Shown here: piece after piece, positions 57,149 through 64,000 of the stretch | Numbering within the stretch: position 1 is the stretch's first letter | Layout of the letters: each line of letters begins with the position of its first letter | Source: Rubrivivax sp. | Lineage (GTDB): Bacteria > Pseudomonadota > Gammaproteobacteria > Burkholderiales > Burkholderiaceae_C | Assembly: GCA_019635285.1 (NCBI GenBank) | Contig: JAHBZS010000003.1 | Coordinates: 1 to 64,000, forward strand | Length of the DNA stretch: 64,000 nt | Direction of reading: 5' to 3' | Position numbers and translations under genes: made by a program | Notes under the pieces: model-generated | The model's input: the letters and a program-made list of their open reading frames with translations, nothing else | What the model was told of the DNA's origin: nothing | The model's database searches: none

Positions 57149-57768
57149 ATGATCCGCCTGCTGGTCGGCCTGGGCAACCCGGGCCCGGAATACGAAGCCA
57201 CGCGCCACAACGCCGGCTTCTGGTGGCTGGATGCGGCGGCGCGCAAGCTCGGCGTGACGCTGGCGCCGCAGCGCAGCTACTTCGGGCTGGCCGCCAAGGC
57301 CAGCACGCCGCAGGGCCCGGTGTGGCTGCTGCAGCCGATGACCTACATGAACCTGTCCGGCAAGTCGGTGGCCTCGCTGGCCCGCTTCTTCAAGCTGCCG
57401 CCGCAGGAGATCCTGGTCGCGCACGACGAACTGGACCTGATGCCCGGGCAGGTGAAGATCAAGTTCGGCGGCGGGCATGCCGGCCACAACGGCCTGCGCG
57501 ACATCCATGCGCAGCTGGGCTCGGCCGACTACTGGCGGCTGCGCCTGGGCATCGGCCACCCGGGCGTCAAGGCCGAGGTCGTCGACTATGTGCTGCGCAA
57601 GCCGGCGCCGGAGCAGCGCGAGCTGATCGAGCAGACCGTGGCCCGCTCCGTCGACGCGCTGGACCTGCTGCTGGCCGGTGACATGGAGCGCGCGATGATG
57701 AAGGTGCACGCCAAGCCGCCGCGGCCCAAGCCCGCGGCCGCTGCGGTGCCCGATGGCGAGGCCGCGCG

Positions 57769-57772
<4 letters not shown>
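57149..57772 (+). CDS. pth: Peptidyl-tRNA hydrolase
   Basis: The 207-residue enzyme has [20 protein letters not shown] with catalytic His-20, [17 protein letters not shown] and GHNGLRDI. It recycles peptidyl-tRNA released from stalled ribosomes. The next gene starts inside its stop codon. The C-terminal tail ([15 protein letters not shown]) is longer than in E. coli and not conserved. Confidence 0.95.
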
Positions 57773-58947
<1,175 letters not shown>

Positions 58948-58951
<4 letters not shown>

Positions 58952-59549
58952 TCGGGGCTCCTGTGCACGCTGGGGCCGTGGTCGGCGGGAGTGTAGCCGC
59001 CGCTTGCGCGTTGCAGCAGATGGAAGTGCACGGCGCCCGCGCGGCCTTGCCTAAACACGCGCCAGCCTTCGGGCGGCGCGATCAGGGCTTGGGGCGATTC
59101 CAGGTAGATCAGGCCGCGCCCGGTAGCCAGCCGCCCGGCCAGCGGCAGCGCGCGTGCCGCCAGGTCTGAGTCAAATGGCGGATCCAGCAGCACCAGGTCG
59201 AAGCCGCCGGCCGGCGCGCGGGCCATCCAGGCGATGGCGTCGGCGCGCTCGATGCGCAGTTGCTCGGCGTGCAGCCGCAGGCGGCTCGCTTGCAGGCTGC
59301 GCACCAGCTCGGCGTCCTGCTCCAGCAGCAGCACCTCGGCGGCGCCGCGCGACGCGGCCTCGAAGCCCAGCGCGCCGCTGCCGGCAAAGGCGTCCAGGCA
59401 GCGCCAGCCGGTCAGATCCTGCCCCAGCCAGTTGAACAGCGTCTCGCGCACGCGGTCGGGCGTCGGCCGCAGCCCGGCCTTGTCGGCCACCGGCAGCTTG
59501 CTGCGCTTCCACAGCCCGCCGACGATGCGCACCTCGTGCGCGGCGGCCT

Positions 59550-59553
<4 letters not shown>
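58948..59553 (-). CDS. rsmD: 16S rRNA (guanine966-N2)-methyltransferase RsmD
   Basis: The 201-residue protein has the RsmD start [35 protein letters not shown], motif [20 protein letters not shown] and catalytic [10 protein letters not shown]. It methylates G966 of 16S rRNA. The best start is TTG 59553, overlapping the hisF stop (TTGA), which gives [15 protein letters not shown] 59532 is the alternative. It is unusual directly after hisF. Confidence 0.92.
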
Positions 59554-60305
<752 letters not shown>

Positions 60306-60311
<6 letters not shown>

Positions 60312-60357
60312 TAAGGCTTGCCCTCGTGATTCCCAAGCATCAAGGCTTGCCCTCGTG
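60306..60357 (-). repeat. Tandem duplication of the hisF translation-start region
   Basis: A 23-bp unit at 60306-60328 recurs at 60335-60357 with a single mismatch and a period of 29 bp. Each copy contains, on the minus strand, GAGGGCAAGCCTT followed by an ATG. The lower-coordinate copy holds the true hisF start. Confidence 0.85.
60311..60340 (-). CDS. Possible nine-residue leader ORF upstream of hisF
   Basis: ATG 60340 opens a frame reading MLGNHEGKP and stopping at TAA 60313-60311, whose last base is the first of the hisF start codon. It has its own GAGGG upstream. It probably arose from the tandem duplication; ribosomes terminating here could re-initiate on hisF. No run of His codons is present, so it is not a classic his attenuator peptide. 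Confidence 0.4.
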
Positions 60358-60375
60358 GTGCGCCGGCATCGGCGC

Positions 60376-61119
60376 TCAGCCGGCGCCCAGCTCGTCGGCC
60401 CGCGCCTGCGCGGCGGCGAAGTCGAGCGAGCCGCTGTAGATGCTGCGCCCGCAGATCACCGCCTCGATGCCGTCGGATTCGACCGCGCAGAGCTTCTCGA
60501 TGTCGGCCATGTCGGACAGCCCGCCCGAGGCGATGACCGGGATGCTCAGCGCCTGCGCCAGCTTCACCGTGGCATCGATGTTGACGCCGGTGAGCATGCC
60601 GTCGCGGCCGATGTCGGTATAGATGATCGCTTCGACGCCGTAGTCCTCGAACTTCTTCGCCAGGTCGATGACCTCGTGGCCGGTGAGCTTGCTCCAGCCG
60701 TCGGTGGCCACCTTGCCTTCCTTGGCGTCCAGCCCGACGATGATGTGGCCGCCGAAGGCGCTGCACGCGTCCTTCAGGAAGCCCGGGCTCTTGACCGCGG
60801 CGGTGCCGATGATCACGTAGCTGATGCCGTCGTCCAGGTAGCGCTCGATCGTGTCCAGGTCGCGGATGCCGCCACCCAGCTGCACCGGGATCTCGTCGCC
60901 CACCGCGCGCAGGATGCTCTTGATCGCCGGCTCGTTGACCGGCTTGCCGGCGAAGGCGCCGTTCAGGTCCACCAGGTGCAGGCGCCTGGCGCCGGCGTCG
61001 ATCCAGCGGCGCGCCATCGCGGCCGGGTCGTCGCCGAAGGTGGTGGAGGACTTCATGTCGCCTTGCTGCAGGCGCACGCATTTGCCGTCCTTGAGATCGA
61101 TGGCCGGTATCAGCAACAT
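60376..61119 (-). CDS. hisA: Phosphoribosylformimino-5-aminoimidazole carboxamide ribotide isomerase
   Basis: The 247-residue TIM barrel begins [20 protein letters not shown] and contains the two phosphate-binding repeats [14 protein letters not shown] and [14 protein letters not shown]. It isomerises ProFAR to PRFAR. It lies between hisH (4 bp) and the hisF leader. Confidence 0.96.
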   Translation of the reverse strand: MLLIPAIDLKDGKCVRLQQGDMKSSTTFGDDPAAMARRWIDAGARRLHLVDLNGAFAGKPVNEPAIKSILRAVGDEIPVQLGGGIRDLDTIERYLDDGISYVIIGTAAVKSPGFLKDACSAFGGHIIVGLDAKEGKVATDGWSKLTGHEVIDLAKKFEDYGVEAIIYTDIGRDGMLTGVNIDATVKLAQALSIPVIASGGLSDMADIEKLCAVESDGIEAVICGRSIYSGSLDFAAAQARADELGAG

Positions 61120-61123
61120 GGGG

Positions 61124-61783
61124 TCAGGGCTTCCAGAGCAGGAAGTTGCGGTACAGCGCGAGGCCGAGGTCGGCGCTCTTTTCCGGGTGGAACTGGGTGG
61201 CGAAAATATTATCGCGGGCGATGGCGCTGGTAAAGCTGGCGCCGTAGTCGGTGCGCCCCGCGGTATCGCGCGCGTCGCTGGGCTGCACATGGTAGCTGTG
61301 CAGGAAATAGAAGTACGCCCCGTCGGGGATGCCTTGCCAGACCGGGTGCGCGCGCCCTTCGTGCAGCTGCTGGTGCACGCGGTTCCAGCCCATCTGCGGC
61401 AGCTTGTAGCGGCTGCCGTCCGGCTGCCGCTGGCCGTCGAGCCGGAAGCGCAGCACGCGCCCGGGCACCAGCCCCAGCCCCGGCGTGTCCTGCTCCTCGC
61501 TGTGGTCGAGCAGCATCTGCATGCCCACGCACACGCCGAACAGCGGCTTGCAGCGCGCCGCCTCCAGCACCGCCTCGGTCAGGCCGCCATCGTGCAGCGC
61601 GCGCATGCAGTCGCGCATGGCGCCCTGCCCCGGCAGCACGACGCGCTCGGCCGCCCGCACCTCGTCGGCGCGGCTCGTCACGCGCACCTCGACGGCGCTG
61701 TCGCGCGCGGCATGCATCACCGCCTGCGACACCGAGCGCAGGTTGCCCATGCCGTGGTCCACCACCGCCACCAGCCGCGCCAT
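61124..61783 (-). CDS. hisH: Imidazole glycerol phosphate synthase, glutaminase subunit
   Basis: The 219-residue class I amidotransferase has the nucleophile in [18 protein letters not shown] and the His-Glu pair in [14 protein letters not shown], with [11 protein letters not shown] at the start. It supplies ammonia to HisF. ATG 61783 follows hisB by 8 bp. Confidence 0.95.
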   Translation of the reverse strand: MARLVAVVDHGMGNLRSVSQAVMHAARDSAVEVRVTSRADEVRAAERVVLPGQGAMRDCMRALHDGGLTEAVLEAARCKPLFGVCVGMQMLLDHSEEQDTPGLGLVPGRVLRFRLDGQRQPDGSRYKLPQMGWNRVHQQLHEGRAHPVWQGIPDGAYFYFLHSYHVQPSDARDTAGRTDYGASFTSAIARDNIFATQFHPEKSADLGLALYRNFLLWKP

Positions 61784-61791
61784 GTCCGGTC

Positions 61792-62382
61792 CTACAGGCT
61801 GCCCTTGGTGGACGGCACCACGCCGGCCGAGCGCGGATCGGGCGTCAGCGCCATGCGCAGCGCGCGCGCAAAGGCCTTGAAGATCGTCTCGCACTGGTGG
61901 TGTGCGTTGTCGCCCTTCAGATTGTCGATGTGCAGCGTGACCCCCGCGTGGTTGGCGAAGCCCTGGAAGAACTCATAGGCCAGCTGCGTGTCGAAGCCGC
62001 CGATCATGCCGGCCTTGAAGGCCACGTCCATGTGCAGCCCCGGGCGCCCGGAAAAGTCGACGACGACGCGCGACAGCGCCTCGTCCAGCGGCACGTAGGC
62101 GTGGCCGTAGCGCGTGATGCCCTTCTTGTCGCCCACGGCTTGCGCCACCGCCATGCCGAGCGTGATGCCCACGTCTTCCACCGTGTGGTGGCCGTCGATG
62201 TGCAGGTCGCCCTTGGCCTCGATCTCCAGGTCGATCAGCCCGTGGCGGGCGATCTGGTCGAGCATGTGGTCGAAGAAGCCGATGCCGGTGGCCAGCGCCG
62301 CCTGGCCGCTGCCGTCCAGGTCGACGCGGGCGCGGATCTGCGTTTCCTTGGTGTCGCGGCGGATGTCGGCGGTGCGCTTCAC
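61792..62382 (-). CDS. hisB: Imidazoleglycerol-phosphate dehydratase
   Basis: The 196-residue single-function enzyme shows [33 protein letters not shown] and the second half-repeat with [20 protein letters not shown], with metal-binding His pairs. It starts at GTG 62382, overlapping the hisC stop (GTGA). It lacks the phosphatase domain of E. coli HisB. Confidence 0.95.
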   Translation of the reverse strand: MKRTADIRRDTKETQIRARVDLDGSGQAALATGIGFFDHMLDQIARHGLIDLEIEAKGDLHIDGHHTVEDVGITLGMAVAQAVGDKKGITRYGHAYVPLDEALSRVVVDFSGRPGLHMDVAFKAGMIGGFDTQLAYEFFQGFANHAGVTLHIDNLKGDNAHHQCETIFKAFARALRMALTPDPRSAGVVPSTKGSL

Positions 62383-63464
62383 AGGCTGGCCTCCAGGGCC
62401 TGGATCATGGCGTCGTTCTCCTCGGGGCTGCCGACGGTCAGGCGCAGGCAGTGGGCCAGCAGCGGGTGCAGGCCGGCGATGTGCTTGACCAGCACGCCGC
62501 GGGCCTTCATGCCCTCGAAGGCCCGCGCGCCGTCGGGCACGCGCACCAGGATCATGTTGGCCTCGCTGGGGAAGGCGCGCACACCGGGCAGCCGCGCCAG
62601 CGCGGCCTGCAGCCGCTGGCGCTCGGCGCGCAGCAGCGCCGCCTGGCGCGCATATTCGTCGGCATGCTGCAGCGCGAACAGCGTGGCCTCAGCGTTCAGT
62701 GCGCTGATGTTGTAGGGCGGGCGCACCTTGTCGATCTCGTCGATCAGCGCCGCGCGGCCGCACAGGTAGCCCAGGCGCACGCCGGCCAGGCCGAACTTGC
62801 TGAGCGTGCGCATGACCAGCACGTGCTCGTGCTGCGCCAGCCTGGGCAGCCAGCTGCGCGACGAAAAGGGCTGGTAGGCCTCGTCGAACACCACCAGCCC
62901 CTGCTGCCGGCCCACCGCGGCGACCACGCGCTCGACGATGCCTTCGTCGAACAGGTTCGCGGTGGGGTTGTTGGGATAGGCGATGTAGGTCAGCGCCGGG
63001 CGGTGCTGCTCGATGGCTGCCAGCATCGCCCCCTCGTCCAGCTCGAAGTCCGGGGTGAGCGGCACGCCGACGAAGCGCAGGCCGCGCAGCTGCGCCGACA
63101 TCTGGTACATCACGAAGCCGGGCTGCGGCGCCAGCAGCGTGGCACCGGGCACGTCGCAGGCCACGCTGAGCATGTCGATCAGCTCGTCGGAGCCGTTGCC
63201 CAGCATCAGCTTGCAGCCGGCCGGCAGGTCCACGAACTGGCTCAGCGCCGCCACCACCTCGGCCGTGCTCTGCACCGGATAGCGGTTGATGGCGACACGG
63301 CCCAGCCGCTCGCCCAGTTCGCGCTGCAGCGCTTCGGGCAGGCGGAAGGGGTTCTCCATCGCGTCCAGCTTGATCAGCCCGCGGCTGTCCTGGATGGCGT
63401 AGGCGTGCATCGACTTGACGTCCTGGCGGATCGTCTGCTGGATGCGTTGGGCGAGCGGTGTCAT
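62379..63464 (-). CDS. hisC: Histidinol-phosphate aminotransferase
   Basis: The 361-residue class II PLP enzyme has [24 protein letters not shown] and the PLP Lys in [17 protein letters not shown]. It transaminates imidazole-acetol phosphate with glutamate. Start ATG 63464, 26 bases after the hisD stop at 63490; a longer frame to 63602 overlaps hisD and is unlikely. Confidence 0.95.
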   Translation of the reverse strand: MTPLAQRIQQTIRQDVKSMHAYAIQDSRGLIKLDAMENPFRLPEALQRELGERLGRVAINRYPVQSTAEVVAALSQFVDLPAGCKLMLGNGSDELIDMLSVACDVPGATLLAPQPGFVMYQMSAQLRGLRFVGVPLTPDFELDEGAMLAAIEQHRPALTYIAYPNNPTANLFDEGIVERVVAAVGRQQGLVVFDEAYQPFSSRSWLPRLAQHEHVLVMRTLSKFGLAGVRLGYLCGRAALIDEIDKVRPPYNISALNAEATLFALQHADEYARQAALLRAERQRLQAALARLPGVRAFPSEANMILVRVPDGARAFEGMKARGVLVKHIAGLHPLLAHCLRLTVGSPEENDAMIQALEASL

Positions 63465-63489
63465 GCGTCTAGGGGCCAGGCGGATTGAA

Positions 63490-64000
63490 TCATGAAGCGC
63501 CGTCAGTCGCTCCGTCCAGGCGCATCTCGGCGGCGCGCGCGTGCGCCTGCAGGCCTTCGCCATGGGCCAGCTCGGCGGCGATCGGACCCAGCACCTGCGC
63601 ACCGCGCCGGCTGACCTCGATCAGGCTGCTGCGCTTGACGAAGTCGTACACCCCCAGCGGCGAGCTGAAGCGCGCCGTGCCGGAGGTCGGCAGCACGTGG
63701 TTCGGCCCGGCGCAGTAGTCGCCCAGGCTTTCGCTGGTGAAGGCGCCGAGGAAGATCGCGCCGGCATGGCGCAGCAGCGGCTCCCAGGCCTCGGGCGCCT
63801 GCGAGCTGATTTCCAGATGCTCGGGCGCGATGCGGTTGCTGATGTCGCAGGCCTCTTGCATGCTGCGCGTCAGGATCAGCGCGCCGCGGCCTTCCAGCGA
63901 CGCGCGGATCACCGCTTGCCGCGGCATCTGCGGCAGCAGCCGCTCGATGGCCGCGCGCACCGCGGCAAGGTAGGCCGCATCGGGGCACAGCAGGATGCTC
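63490..64000 (-). CDS. hisD: Histidinol dehydrogenase, 3' part
   Basis: Only the C-terminal ~170 residues lie in the window; the frame is open to the edge. [39 protein letters not shown] and the final [10 protein letters not shown] are diagnostic. HisD oxidises histidinol to histidine with two NAD. It is the first gene seen of the leftward his run. Confidence 0.95.
   Translation of the reverse strand, partial: SILLCPDAAYLAAVRAAIERLLPQMPRQAVIRASLEGRGALILTRSMQEACDISNRIAPEHLEISSQAPEAWEPLLRHAGAIFLGAFTSESLGDYCAGPNHVLPTSGTARFSSPLGVYDFVKRSSLIEVSRRGAQVLGPIAAELAHGEGLQAHARAAEMRLDGATDGAS

Overview
This window reads as chromosomal DNA from a high-GC betaproteobacterium of the order Burkholderiales, most likely near the Rubrivivax/Leptothrix/Methylibium group. 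The basis is the ImuB-DnaE2 mutagenesis cassette, the conserved order mutM-TPR-lolB-ispE-tRNA-Gln-prs-rplY-pth, a hisDCBHAF run, PEP-CTERM proteins with sigma-54 promoters, a Bug-type transporter protein and strong G/C bias at third codon positions. No rRNA, CRISPR array or insertion sequence was seen. The species assignment is inference.

Left part (1-18 kb): the 3' end of imuB and a complete dnaE2, a small toxin-antitoxin pair, single genes (YfcF-like GST, DUF2164, VOC), then a leftward fatty-acid beta-oxidation operon. That operon runs TetR regulator, acyl-CoA dehydrogenase, DUF2147 protein, HAD/enoyl-CoA hydratase, thiolase, crotonase, SGNH hydrolase, and it is headed by a perfect 18-bp palindrome that is probably the TetR operator. 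An HNH nuclease, two small secreted proteins, an RlmN-like radical-SAM methylase and a class I methyltransferase follow.

Accessory part (18-42 kb): a leftward operon joins a TIR-nSTAND1-WD40 protein to a Bug solute-binding protein and a sulfatase. Opposite it lie two tandem paralogous exported proteins of unknown function. Then come a Kef-type antiporter, a diguanylate cyclase broken by a one-base frameshift, two tandemly duplicated PEP-CTERM genes each with a near-perfect sigma-54 promoter, a tannase-family esterase, a MEMO-CapA fusion, an alpha/beta hydrolase and a DMT exporter. A 4.4-kb segment bounded by an intact CAU tRNA gene and a decayed copy of its 3' half holds two divergent acetamidase/formamidase genes. 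One is Tat-exported; the other is fused in frame to an AraC-type regulator (817 aa).

Right part (42-64 kb): housekeeping genes hrcA, nadK, recN, rapZ, a Lon-substrate-domain gene, mutY with a dynamin-like GTPase, mutM, a TPR protein, lolB, ispE, tRNA-Gln, prs, rplY and pth. A leftward run hisD(partial)-C-B-H-A-F is followed, without hisI, by rsmD-coaD-ferredoxin. A 29-bp tandem duplication just before hisF creates a nine-residue upstream ORF whose stop overlaps the hisF start codon.

The most unusual elements are the AraC-amidase fusion with its tRNA-flanked island, the TIR-STAND operon coupled to a solute-binding protein, and the duplicated sigma-54/PEP-CTERM units.
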